A DNA stretch of 64,000 nt from Sabethes cyaneus. Taxonomy: Eukaryota; Arthropoda; Insecta; Diptera; Culicidae. Where the stretch lies: contig NC_071355.1 of the NCBI RefSeq assembly GCF_943734655.1, forward strand, positions 237,116,027 through 237,180,026, given 5' to 3'. Below, in pieces: positions 1-10,249 of the stretch. The notes beneath the pieces were generated by a model that was given only the letters and a program-made list of their open reading frames with translations, made no database searches and had not been told where the DNA came from. Position numbers and translations under genes: made by a program. How positions within the stretch are numbered: the stretch's first letter is position 1; the number at the start of each line of letters is the position of its first letter.

Positions 1-2
1 TT

Positions 3-1160
3 AAAGAAGTTGTCCAGTCGTGCACAACATGTGCCAAGTTTGCAGCATCTCAATCAAATCCTCCAATGGTGACTCACAGCATTCCAGTGTACCCGTTCCA
101 ATTCGTTTCCATGGATGTTTTCTTCGCGGACTTCGTAAATATCAGAAGAGCATTCCTAGTAACCGTGGATCACTATTCTGATTATTTTGAGGTCGACGTC
201 TTAAAAGATTTGAAGCCAGATTCCGTTATAGCTGCCTGCAAAGAAAACTTCGCCCGTCATGGAAAGCCTCAGGTAATTCTTACAGACAATGGTACTAACT
301 TTGTTTGCCAAAAGATGGTAGAGTTTGCCCGCGAGTGGGACTTTCAGCACATAACGTCTGCTCCTCATCATCAACAAGCCAACGGGAAAGCGGAAGCAGC
401 CGTGAAGATTGCTAAACGTTTACTAAAAAAGTCAGAAGAATCCGGAATTGATTTCTGGTATGCACTTTTGCATTGGCGGAACATACCCAATAAAATAGGT
501 TCCAGTCCAGCGGCTCGTTTATTTTCGAGGTCTACAAGATGCGGCATTCCAACTTCTGCAAAGAATCTTTTTCCGAAAGTTGTCGATGGTGTTGCAGGTG
601 CTATTGAAGCCAACCGAAAGAAAATTAAATTTCACTACGATAAAGTAACTAAGACTCTACCTAATCTTCAAGTCGGCTCTCCAGTATATGTTCAGTTGAA
701 TCCAGAAACTTCGAAACAGTGGACTCCTGGCACAATTTTGAATCGCTTGAGTGAACGCTCTTTCCAGGTAGAAGTAGATGGTGCTGGTTATCGTCGCAGT
801 GCTGTTCACATCAAGCCTCGCAAGGAACTTGCCTCGTTACCAACAGCTGGACCTGGACACAATCGCAATCCTGTCTTGATGCTCCCAGAGGACGAAAATT
901 TTCCCGATAGAAATATTGAAGCTGTTCCGAACAACGCAGTTATTGGAAATGGTTTTCATGCGTCAAATCAATCAACGTTTGCTGCGATTGATAAGTCGTC
1001 GTCGTCGTCAACGGTGCCTATCGAACCGTCCGTTACAACACCTCGTGCTTCGCAACCAAAAGAGAAACGTGTTTCATCGGCTCCTAGACCAGTTGATCGC
1101 CCGAGAAGAGAAATTCGTCTTCCGAATAGATTTAAGGATTATCATGTAAATTTAAGTTAA
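3..1160 (+). CDS. Ty3/gypsy-type retrotransposon integrase (3' part of pol, cut by window edge)
   Basis: The reading frame is open from the window edge; the first in-frame ATG is at 66, but the protein clearly begins upstream. The first codons hold a C-x2-C pair (CTTC near 27-38), the end of the HHCC zinc-binding domain. Counting from the ATG at 66, the catalytic triad is D17 (SMDVFF), D74 (LTDNGTNF) and E110 (ANGKAE), with 35 residues between D74 and E110, the usual DD35E spacing. The C-terminal part has a beta-rich segment (QLNPETSKQWTPGTI, then YRRSAVHIKP) typical of gypsy integrase tails, then a basic Ser/Pro-rich tail. It would insert element cDNA into host chromosomes. No internal stop or frameshift is visible in this part; protease, RT and RNase H lie outside the window. 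The exact gypsy clade is not determined. Confidence 0.9.
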   Translation, partial: KEVVQSCTTCAKFAASQSNPPMVTHSIPVYPFQFVSMDVFFADFVNIRRAFLVTVDHYSDYFEVDVLKDLKPDSVIAACKENFARHGKPQVILTDNGTNFVCQKMVEFAREWDFQHITSAPHHQQANGKAEAAVKIAKRLLKKSEESGIDFWYALLHWRNIPNKIGSSPAARLFSRSTRCGIPTSAKNLFPKVVDGVAGAIEANRKKIKFHYDKVTKTLPNLQVGSPVYVQLNPETSKQWTPGTILNRLSERSFQVEVDGAGYRRSAVHIKPRKELASLPTAGPGHNRNPVLMLPEDENFPDRNIEAVPNNAVIGNGFHASNQSTFAAIDKSSSSSTVPIEPSVTTPRASQPKEKRVSSAPRPVDRPRREIRLPNRFKDYHVNLS

Positions 1161-1172
1161 TTTTTCTTTTAT

Positions 1173-1376
1173 TTAAAGTAAGGAGGATGTTGCGGTTGCT
1201 ATGCACCCCTCGTGTTTAGCTCTTTACGTTTAGCTCTTTGCGTTTAGCTTTAGACCCATATCCTTATGTACTTTGTTTTTAGTTTTAAGATCATTCATTC
1301 CGTATCCGCTTGTAGTAGAGTACAGTCAAATAAAAGAAGGTGGAAAATTTCAAACAGTATTTCTTTTAATAAAACA
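1173..1376 (+). mobile_element. Polypurine tract and probable 3' LTR of the gypsy-like element
   Basis: Thirteen bases after the integrase stop region the purine-rich run AAAGTAAGGAGGA (about 1175-1187) is followed by TGTTGCGG at 1188, the expected plus-strand primer site and TG start of an LTR. The segment contains AATAAAA signals near its end; a CA end at about 1376 would give a short LTR of about 190 bp. Directly after it, the helicase-like pseudogene resumes in frame, so the element probably inserted into that sequence. The right boundary is inferred, since the 5' LTR is outside the window. Confidence 0.55.
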
Positions 1377-1379
1377 ATA

Positions 1380-1939
1380 ATAGCCATGCTGCAAGTTCAA
1401 TCAGTTTTCTCAAAACCAGTGAGCGGCCAGGCGTCCATACGAGCCCCTATTGCGAAGCGTAATTTTGAAGTTTCTGAGGGAGATCTGATCACACTTTTGA
1501 ATATGTACACAGCCTTTGTTGCAAATGATCGCACGAAAGAATTCTAAGGACGAAATTTTTTAATGTATCGTAATTTGAAACGCGCACATGAAATCAAAAC
1601 ACAACTTTGCAGCATGCTGGAACGAGAATTAAACATACCACTGCTTTCTTGTGGTGACAATGTGGAAACTATATGCCGCTGCAATGTGTCGGGATTTTTT
1701 CCATACGCTGCTTATTTGCATCATTCTGGGGTTTACAAAACGGTACGAGGTGACACAGAGCTTTCGATTCATCCACTTTCGGCATTGTATATCGTAGAAC
1801 AGCCACAATGGGTTGTATTTTGTGAACTTTTGCATACTTCCAAATTGTTTATAAAGGTACCGTTATTAAACAAGAGTGGCTCACAGAACTGGCACCTCAC
1901 TATTACCATAAAGTTACGGTCGTAAGAGATATTTTCTAA
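1380..1939 (+). pseudogene. DEAH-box RNA helicase C-terminal fragment (HA2/OB-fold), broken
   Basis: Translation of 1380-1856 gives the C-terminal helicase-associated and OB-fold regions of a DEAH-box RNA helicase: motifs resembling EGDLITLLNMYTAF, YRNLKRAHEI, SGFFPYAAYLHHSGVY, ELSIHPLSALY and QPQWVVFCELLHTSKLFI. These helicases remodel RNA in splicing or ribosome assembly; which paralogue this comes from is not resolved. The copy is dead. A TAA at 1545-1547 falls where a conserved Cys-Gly would be, and around 1857 the frame shifts: the expected ending (IKQEWLTELAPHYYHKVTV) continues in another frame to a stop at 1937-1939. The ATPase core is missing; the fragment starts right after the LTR. 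It is convergent with the NUBP2-like relic. Confidence 0.75.
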
Positions 1940-2054
1940 ACCTTAATATACTTGGAGTTTTAAAGCCAAATAATTTCTTGTATTTTAATTTGATGACCAG
2001 TTTGGATCGTGGAAGTTTCGAACGTAAAAATTTATTTCAAATTAAGCTTAAGTT

Positions 2055-2799
2055 TTATTGCTTTTCCACTGTTAAAACCTTAACAATATCTCTCAGCACT
2101 TGTGACGTGGTACAATCTGGTAGTTCATTCACCATGCCTTTCCCGTACATCCCAATCCACCAACACGTGGATCGATCGGTAACGTCCCCAAGTGGGGCAC
2201 TTTTGCCAGTTCTGCCAACGCTAATCCACCTCCCGAAGAGAATATATTCGTACATTCGGCACAATTGGGACACACAAAGCCGCTCATATTCTCTACAATC
2301 CCAATGATCGGTATCCCAGTTTCTTACAGAAAGTTATCTCCTTTCGGACGTCTTCCAAGGCCATTTCCTGAGGCGTTGTCACAATCTGCGTTTACTCCCT
2401 TCAAGTTTTCCATGACGGTGATGTGTTCGTCCGAAAACCCCGGAGGAGTATCGATAATGAGATAATCCAACTCATCCCAAGCGACGTCCTCTAAAAACTG
2501 TTTGATCATTGCAGTCTTCTTGGGTCCTCGCCAAATAACAGCTTCGGTTCGGCTCTTCAATAGAAAACCAATCGACATAACGGCCAGTTTCTTTTCGGCA
2601 CTGGTATAAACTGGTACCCATCCTTCTTCGCATTGGTGAACATCGTGATCCTCTAGTCTTAGCAAGAATGGAACGCTGGGACCGCACAGATCAATGTCTA
2701 ATAAGCCAACCAAAACGAGTGTTGATTAAAAAACATGATTATATTTTGCCAATTCAAATGACTCACCTTTTAACCGGATTCCGATAAGGTTAACGCGAT
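2055..2799 (-). pseudogene. NUBP2/CFD1-like cytosolic Fe-S assembly P-loop ATPase, broken copy
   Basis: The longest open part (2324-2713, minus) reads VGLLDIDLCGPSVPFLL, a segment with WRGPKKTAMIKQFL, then DELDYLIIDTPPGFSDEH. These are the Mrp/NBP35 ATPase family signatures; the VAWDELDYL context fits NUBP2 (Cfd1), a scaffold for cytosolic 4Fe-4S clusters. The rest continues in other frames: VTTPQEMALEDVRKEITF, then IVENMSGFVCPNCAECT with the CPNC cluster-ligand pair, then GMVNELPDCTTSQVLRDIV up to 2055. At least three frame changes are needed. A short upstream exon at 2767-2799 (IALTLSESG, with stop) is bounded by AG and GTGAGT, so an intron relic is present and this is not a retrocopy. The exon with the GKGGVGKST P-loop was not found. 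Confidence 0.8.
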
Positions 2800-3560
2800 C
2801 TGCAAAATTAAACAATGTTTACATTGTTACACTCGAACAACAAACAATCATGAATGTATCCATAGTAACTCCGTCAGGGCGAACTCGACGCTCCTCCAAT
2901 GAATGTCAAAAGATTGTGCCCACTTGTGCTCAATATCCGCCATTATCGCTCGTGGAAAGCTGGATATATAGTAACTATATGTGTTACCCGTGTTACCTGA
3001 CTCACTGCGAATAGCGTTGTATTCGCGGGATCGTGTTGGTTCGAAAGATTTCGAAAAATATCGCCCTTGTATCGAAAATATCGTTGATTTTGATCACTAA
3101 AACTAACGTACTTAAACGTTATATTGCAAGTGCTAATAGTACGCAATAATTGTATTGTGAAACTGAATTGTTATTTATGCAACTTTTTACAAGTTAAATG
3201 CAATAACAAAAGCTCAACTTATAAAAAATCGTTTGTTATCGATATTACCTACATATGCATTATAAACGAATAAAACGCATGGTGACGTTTTATTTCAATA
3301 ACACGCATATTCGCAGTGAGTCAGGTAAAACAGTAGAATCAATATCCCGCATTTTGTACCTTACTGGACACCGCAGTCTATAAAAGTGCGACTGGCATAA
3401 AAAGTGCGACAATGCCTATCACTACAATTCGAAATGAAAATCTATTGAAAATGAATCAACACAAAGCACAATGAAATCAACAGAAAATCACTTTAATTTT
3501 GCAATGCGCTATGTTTTCACGGGATCATCATTACACGGGAGCGCCTAACCACACTTTTTT
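2800..3560. other. Intergenic, no supported gene
   Basis: AT-rich stretch. A short ATG-led frame on the minus strand (about 2863-2943) has no recognisable family and no match to the missing NUBP2 P-loop exon. Nothing else seen. Confidence 0.4.
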
Positions 3561-3774
3561 GACAGCACTTGGTGGTTTGTTTACATGGTGTTAAAGTTTG
3601 AATTGAGTTTTCTATCTTTGTCCGGCAGATAATGATAAAAAATTATAGCTTTTATTTAAGAGAAAGCACCTTACATGCATTTTAAAGCAACTGATGCAGT
3701 AATCCTTCACGAAATTTTAAATCAAAACTGCTGGATGTGACAAAAAACATGTAAACAAACCACCAAGTGGTGTC
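3561..3774. mobile_element. Inverted-repeat MITE-like element
   Basis: The left arm at 3561-3586 (gacagcacttggtggtttgt then ttacatg) is the reverse complement of 3748-3774 (catgtaaacaaaccaccaag then tggtgtc) with one mismatch over about 26 bases. The 214-bp unit has no ORF. No clear target duplication was found. Confidence 0.55.
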
Positions 3775-3811
3775 ATTTGACGGCAAAATGACGTCATCGC
3801 AAAATGATCTA

Positions 3812-4314
3812 CAGTACCACCCCGCTAATCCGACAAATTCATGGCCGGATTAACGAATTTAGACTCGATAATCCGGCAGTCAAACTATAATGTCAGTGGG
3901 GGTTTGAAATGTCGTGTTGTTTACATCCAGACGTAAACAACTCCGGAAATTTTCGAAAAAATTGTCGTAAATACGCAATTAAGTTGTGTTATGTTAAGCA
4001 ATGCACAATTTAAACTATAAAATACTTTTCAATTCATGCTTAGCTTCGAAATAAGCACAAGAACATTAATCTATTGATAAGAGTGACGAATAAATAGGGC
4101 TTTTGGCAAAACTGAAGGCAGTTATAAGGAGCACCATTTACCATTTCAATTTAGTTGGAATGAGTAACATCTTGACTCAAATGTCGACCCCCAATGAAGG
4201 TAATGTTCGACTGAAAGGAGCAAAGTACTCTGCTTTTTAATTCGGAATTTTCCGGATTAGCGGGATCCGTACTATCGTGTCGTCGGATTATTGAGTGTCG
4301 GATTAGCGGGGGGA
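3812..4314. mobile_element. TIR element with CCCCGCTAATCCGAC ends (pogo-like?)
   Basis: The left end follows a TA and starts CAGTACCACCCCGCTAATCC; the right end carries GTCGGATTAGCGGGGGG, the reverse complement of the CCCCGCTAATCCGAC part. Subterminal copies of the same motif occur (gataatccggc near 3868; cggattagcgggatccg near 4252). The length of about 500 bp without ORF and the CAG-start/TA context resemble non-autonomous pogo/Tc1-type elements. The last bases of the right end are degenerate, so the boundary is approximate. Confidence 0.5.
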
Positions 4315-4379
4315 TAGAAACATGGTGACGTGCTGGGGGGTTGGATAACACGCTAGATTACACGGTATGTTTACACGGT

Positions 4380-5138
4380 GGCAATGTACCCTCGGCTGAA
4401 TGTCGACTTGGCTCGGCTGCGGGAAATGTCAAAATGCAAACAAAAAATCCGATGCAACCACGGATGCAACGCAACGCACATAAGCAGAAGCACTGTCAGG
4501 TGTTGATATTGCTCGCCGCAGTTCGTCTCGCATTTGCATGGAATCATCATTAGACCGAGAACAAAATCGCTAGAATGAAGATAGATTCCGTCATTGAACG
4601 ATACGAAGCAGCAGTTATCGCGGTGTGATTAATAGAAAGTTAGTAAGTTGCGGTGACGAGGAAGCTCCAATCGATCGGTCAGTGTTGTCTAGAGTTGCTT
4701 CGGAAGCCGTAACGCGAGAAGCCAATTAAAATTGTGCTTAAAAGTTCTAGCGAAAAAAAAACCATCATAGTTTATTAGTTATGTGATCATCTGGGTGTTT
4801 AGTGGAAAGCATCGGGGTTTTTTTGTTGTGATTGGGTTTCTTTTTCATTGCAGCGAATGCAAATACAGCAAATAAAGTGAATATTTTTCAGCTTTCGATA
4901 GTACGAGAAAATATACAAAAAAGGAAGCAAAGCGAAATGAGAGCGTATTTCACGCAAATGTGAAAAAGTATAGTGAGCGGAGAATATATATATCGCGGAA
5001 TAGCGCGACCCGCGAGTGACAGCAAGAAAAAGAAAAGAAAGATCTTCCGCCTAGCCTAGCCGAGCCGAGCCAGAGCGGCAGTGTGATCTTCCTATACAGA
5101 CGACCAGATTTCATTCTGCCTTTCTCATCCGTTCTCCC
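4380..5138 (+). promoter_or_regulatory. Possible untranslated leader exon with splice donor
   Basis: This stretch is richer in GC and CpG than its surroundings and lacks recognisable transposon sequence. It ends in a good donor, CTCCC|GTAAGTAAAG, with GT at 5139-5140. Several short upstream ATGs are followed by stops, so no protein is proposed. It would be read on the plus strand, the same direction as the Pix-like gene far downstream. Assignment to that gene is only inference. Confidence 0.3.
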
Positions 5139-6399
5139 GTAAGTAAAGCTAATTATAAAACGAAATATTTTCAATTTTTTTCCCCCTTTAGCTTGCTGCT
5201 ACGTTCTGCTGCTATTTCTTTTACGACGCGGCAACAACGAAAGCGATAGCTATACGGTAATAGACAGTAGAGACAGTTACCTACATGCGACGAGACCCAA
5301 AGATATTCAACAGACACGGGACAGGTTGAGCTAAAGGTTAAGGATGCTTGGGCAAAAATTATTTCAAGTTTGTCGAAATGTTTCGTTTGTTATTCTGGTA
5401 CCTCTAACTCGAAATTGGTTCATTGTACGCTGTGTCTTTTGAAGGTGTAGAAAATTTGCCTTCCATGGAAAGCTTTATGAGTCACCACGGTTCGGTGGCT
5501 CACGAACTAAGATGGGCTAACACTTGCAGTCTGTTTGTACAGTTTTTCATATGCATACTAATATGTGGGTACTTACATAAATACGATCTTAACAAATGCA
5601 TTGCAAAGACATTACAATATTCGGATGACATACAGTAGTTTTTTTATAAACTCTGTGCTTTCTTGCTTTCAAAGATCAAATAATCTACCTACCTAGCTTG
5701 TACTGATCATGCGGTTTTGAATACTTTGCGGAAGTTTACCTTGAACGCCAGGGAGCACCCTATTAAATTTTTCCAAGTTATTAAGGTCCGTATGCACTGT
5801 TTTTTTTTAGCCTTGTAGAATTTGTCCGGAAAATACACGCATGCTAGTCTCAGCAGGCGTATGTTTTACTGCACGCCTTCCATTTGAACTTTTGTTTTTT
5901 TTGCAAGCTGTCTAGGTATAAGTGTTCTTTTAATTTAATCGGAGAAATTTAACAAAGAATTACTGAATCATCCAATTCATATTGCTTATGCTAAAAAAAT
6001 TGATAGATTATATTTGTGACAGTACGTTTGAAGCCCTACTCGTGAGATCCAACTGGTTTTAGGTTTAACTGGCGCACGTATGTCACGTATGTAATTTCTT
6101 AATTTTTCTTAACAAGATATTCAACAAGATACAAATTACGAACTCTTGAATAAAGTGATAGGCTGGTGTTACTTCGAGAAAGATATCATTCTTCCAGAAG
6201 CAGATATGAAGCAGTAAACTAAATAATCACCCTTAAAATACGGGCGTGCAAGTACAAAGGCCAACGTACCAAAGCAAGTCGGGAGTGCTCGTCATCCCAT
6301 TAAAAAACATGCAAATGATTGATGGAAGCAATTAGATGTTCTCAACAGCTTCTGTGATAAATCTGTTGAGAACATCCAACATCTTTCACCACTCATTGC
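5139..6399. other. Intronic or intergenic sequence without a supported gene
   Basis: AT-rich. The short open frames have no domain, signal peptide or splice support. At 6341-6377 there is a small hairpin (gatgttctcaaca / tgttgagaacatc). Nothing else recognised before the LINE relic. Confidence 0.35.
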
Positions 6400-8640
6400 A
6401 TAACACCTTTTTGCTGATGGTTTCATTCTTGATCCTGCGATACAAGCCCAAACTAAACGATATCCCGTTGTGACGATCAACAGTCGACCTCCCACTCAAT
6501 CAATGGTGGGACAAAGAGTGCTCCGATGTCTGCGCAGAAAAGTCCAATGCATTTAAGAACTTTCGAAAGAAAGGAAAAGTTGAGGATTTTTTACGATATA
6601 CTGAAATTGGAAACACATTTAACGGCTTGATCACAGCAAAGAAACGCAGTTACTGGCGAAGGTTCGTTAAAGACCTACCAGGAGAGATCTTAATAAGCGA
6701 CAAGTTCGTTGAGCAAAATATAATTCCAAGAGACGAGACGAGTTAAGCTGATCCCCGTTCAAAAACAAGATAAAGCTGCCAACGACTATAACTTATACAG
6801 ATGGATTGTAATGCTATCTTGTATCCGAATATTGTTTAAAAAAATGAACCATTGGATTGAGACGAATGGCTTGTTATCTAACATCCAATTTGGATTTCGT
6901 AGAGCCGAAGAAACACATCATTGCCTTGGGTTGCTGTCAGCAGAAATTCGAATTGCTTAGGCTCGCAAGGAAGAAATGGTATCTGCGTTCTTGGACGTTA
7001 AAGGGTCCTTCAATTCAGTTTCATTCGACTTTTTTTTGGATAAACTTTACCAACAAGGTTTTTCGCCAATATTAAACAATTTTTACATAAGCTACTATCC
7101 GAAAAACACTTGTATTTCTCGTATGGAGACTTGTCTACATCACGAATTCATTACAAGAAATTCTAGTCAATTTAGTTTCTGCAGTAAAAACTGAATTATT
7201 AGTGTTTTCTAGAAAACGTGAATCAGTTCAGTCACAACTTAAAGTCATGGATGAAATGATTTCTCACGTTTAGTACACAAATATTTTGGTTTGACTCTAA
7301 ATGCATCTGAAAATGCCACATAAGGTATTTTTAATTCAGAAACATCACCAGAGAATCAATTTTCTTCGTATCAATAACCGAAACATGGCGGGGAGCTCAT
7401 CCAGGAGATCTCACCAAACTTTACAAAACAATAATATTATCTATTCTAGAATACGGTTGTTTCTGTTTTTGTTCCACTGCAAACATCCACATCATTAAGC
7501 TTGAGCGTATACAATATCGTTGCTTACGTATCGCTGTAGGATGTATGCACTCAACCCACACTATGAGTTTAGAAGCACTGGCAGGAGTTCTTCCATTGGA
7601 AGAGCGCTTCTGGAATCTTGCTTCTCATATTCTTATTAAATGGGAGGTTTTAAATACACTAGTAATTGAAAACTTTAAAAGGCTAATTGAATTTCAGCCT
7701 CAAACTCGTTTTATGACTGTTTACTACAATCACATGGCTCAAAGTATTAATCCTCGCTTAATTCTCGCAAATTCATCCATTTTGCCAAATTACTCTAATG
7801 TCTTTTTTGATACTTCCATGCTAGAAGATACTCGTAACATTCCCGAGCATCTACGCGATTCCCCGTGATCTACTGGCTTTGGTGTCTTCGACGTTAATTT
7901 CACCCCTTACAAACTCAATAACCCAGGCTCTGTCTACGTAGCAGAATTAGCTGCAGTTCAGTATGCTCTAGAGCAGCGTTTCCCAAATTGGGGTTCGCGA
8001 ACCCCCAGGGGTTCGCCAAAACTTTAGTTCGCTGCAAAATAGTACAGGGAAATCCGCCAGGGGGTTCGCGAACTGAAAAAGGGCTCTAGAGTCTAGGGAT
8101 TATTGACCAATTTTACAGATAGTCTCAGTGTTATTCAAGCTTTTCGATCAATTAGAGATTTGCATCAGACCCCGTATTTCTTTGGGAAAATACGAGAGCG
8201 CTTGAGTACCTTAACTGAAAAATGTTTTCATATTACTTTTGTGTAGATACCTTCCCATTGTTCAAATAACACGCAATGAGAATGCTGACACATTAGCTAA
8301 ATTGGGGGCAATAAGCGGTGAAATTTTTGATAGACCTATCGCCTTTAACGAATATTATGCTTCTTTACGTCAGAAGATATTAATTAGTTGGCAAAACTCT
8401 TGGGACTATGGAGAACTAGGAAGATGGTTACATTCCATTATTCCCAAAGTATCAACTAAACCATGGTTCAAAACTTTTAATGTGAATCGTGATTTTATCT
8501 GTGTGATGTCTCGAATTATGTCAAACCACTACTGGTTCGAGGCACATTTACTTCGTATAAGTCTCTAAGAAGATAATCGTTGTACTTGTGGTGAGGGTTA
8601 TCATGACATAGAACATGTCGTTTGTCAATGACCAATATAC
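6400..8640 (+). mobile_element. Decayed non-LTR retrotransposon with RNase H and terminal zinc motif
   Basis: A chain of frame-shifted fragments in one direction gives the ORF2 of a LINE. The order is an endonuclease-RT linker (NQWWDKECSD, AKKRSYWRRF, about 6490-6680), RT palm pieces (WIETNGLLSNIQFGF near 6850; SAFLDVKGSFNSVS near 6980), the post-RT region (LERIQYRCLRIAVGCMH near 7500; SLEALAGVLPLEERF), RNase H pieces (VAELAAVQYAL near 7935; ITRNENADTLAKLGA near 8270), and a terminal C-x-C...H-x4-H/C-like cluster (CTCGEGYHDIEHVVC near 8580). Many stops and frameshifts make it inactive. RNase H suggests a LOA- or I-like lineage rather than RTE. A hAT MITE interrupts the RNase H region. Confidence 0.75.
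7974..8083. mobile_element. hAT-type MITE with perfect 8-bp target duplication
   Basis: A 110-bp insertion starting CAGCGTTTCCCAAATTGGGG is flanked on both sides by CTCTAGAG (7966-7973 and 8084-8091). Internal arms gttcgcgaacccccagggg and ccagggggttcgcgaac are inverted copies. The CAG-type start with 'TTCCCAAA.TGGGG' and the 8-bp duplication are hallmarks of hAT non-autonomous elements. It splits the RNase H frame of the surrounding LINE, so it is younger than that LINE copy. Confidence 0.88.
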
Positions 8641-8703
8641 CATGCCGCTAGAAAGGGATGATATACCGGTTTTACCGAAACCAAATAACAAATAAAGAAA
8701 CCT

Positions 8704-8814
8704 GGGGTGACATTGCGCATCTCGTTTCGAGTGATTTTCGTTCGTTTCGACCACGTTAAACAAATGGGCGTCTCGAACGAAAATCACTCGAAACGAGATG
8801 CGCAATGTCACCCC
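8704..8814. mobile_element. 111-bp perfect hairpin MITE
   Basis: The first 41 bases, beginning ggggtgacattgcgcatctc, are exactly the reverse complement of the last 41, ending gagatgcgcaatgtcacccc. Only about 29 bases separate the arms. Perfect pairing means recent origin or ongoing arm homogenisation. No convincing target duplication is visible. Confidence 0.85.
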
Positions 8815-8944
8815 TGAATTGCTGGTAAAACTTTTAAAGCATAGGGTAAATTTATTTTCATGATTGAAGGTTCTACACTTATGTAGCTCTTTCAAAGGGA
8901 AAATCCCAAAACACTTCACCGCTGTCGGCATAAAACCGGTGTGC

Positions 8945-9305
8945 CTCTAGCTTTTTAAGCAGTCGTCTCCATGTAACCCGGTGCACTGCATGGACTACTC
9001 GTCGCCAATTTCCCAGTCGTCTCAGAAGTCACAAATTACTATCGATCCGATCGAGCCAACTAGCACGTTGAGCCCCTTTGTTCCAGGTGCCGATGGGGTC
9101 GTTGAAGAGAACTGTTTTCGTTGCACTGTCGTCCGGCATCTTACGACATGTTCACCCCGCCGTAGCCTACCGACTTTCGCCAGCTGTACGATGGTAATCT
9201 CTCCAAGCAGTGCCTTTAGTTCGTGATTTATACGCCTCCGCCACTCTCCGCTTTCCGTTTGTACTCCGCCAAATATCATCCGCAGCATCTTACGGTCAAA
9301 TACGA
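8945..9305 (-). mobile_element. RTE-type LINE C-terminal fragment
   Basis: On the minus strand the translation reads MLRMIFGGVQTESGEW, RRRINHELKALLGEI, VQLAKVGRLRRGEHVV, followed after a frameshift by a basic tail (LLRRLGNWRR near 9000). The same post-RT module occurs in the better copies at 17.4 and 52.4 kb. The RT domain is absent. Dead 5'-truncated copy. Confidence 0.7.
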
Positions 9306-10249
9306 CAAGTAAACTATTACCGGTTGAATAAGGGTTTTGTACATTGTCAGCTTCATACGGCGGCGTAGGCATCATGATCGTAGCGTTTTGCGAAGGGCAA
9401 AGTAGGTCCGGTTTCTTTCTTGTATGAATATTAAGAATATTACGCAACAAAAGAAATGTGCGATATACAGTGAAGCTGTTCAGAAAATCTCCAGCGAAAA
9501 TTAACGGACTACTCTAGTGACATGTCAGAACACACCACGAAAGAGGAATTCGTTCGGTCACTAGTACAAACTGGAATAGAAATAACTTTACGATTAGTTA
9601 GAATTACCTGTTGGCAGGGCTGAGACAATTCTGTGGGCGAATCTGAGAAGCAACCATACGCTTTACTTAAGCGATAAGGAATTCATGAAAAAAGAAGATT
9701 TTGTCGCAGTGCTAGAACCAGTCTGCTGCTGTCGAATTGCTGTACTGGAAAAATTACAAACTTTACGAACTACGAGCTCTAAAACTGCTGTCGGAACACC
9801 TTTCAGGTACCCCACAACTGCTGTTCGAGTTACTGTATCGGTAGAATTTCAGAGAGAGCTCGTATATTTAAATTTATTCGTTTTATAATTAACCGCACTA
9901 TTCGTGATGACTTTGTAATATTCTTCAAGGCGTCAAGGATGTTTGATAATAAAATTCTGCAAGGTTTTATTATTTTAAAAGTCAATGGAATAAATTCAGA
10001 AACCGAGCACGCGGTGGAACCAAATCAACTGAACTTTCAGTTATAATTTATCGAAAATGTCAATATCTAAGCAGCTTATTAAAACGAACTCTTGGACAAG
10101 GGTTTTCCTAGCCACATTTCTAATTTACCGCTAGGAATTGTTCTTTCTTTCTCTGTGGACACCGAATGAAGATTCTCTGCCTCCGGGAGATTTTCATTAA
10201 AATTTGTTCTTGTTTAAAAGATGACACGGTAAATTCACATTGTTAAATA
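9306..10249. other. No supported gene
   Basis: Short open frames only (for example 9685-9888), without domain or splice evidence. No repeat boundary could be fixed. Confidence 0.35.

Noticed and set aside
2863..2943. Missing first exon of the NUBP2 relic (MADIEHKWAQ frame)
   Set aside because: It has an ATG but no P-loop (GKGGVGKS) and hits stops; it does not match the expected N-terminus.
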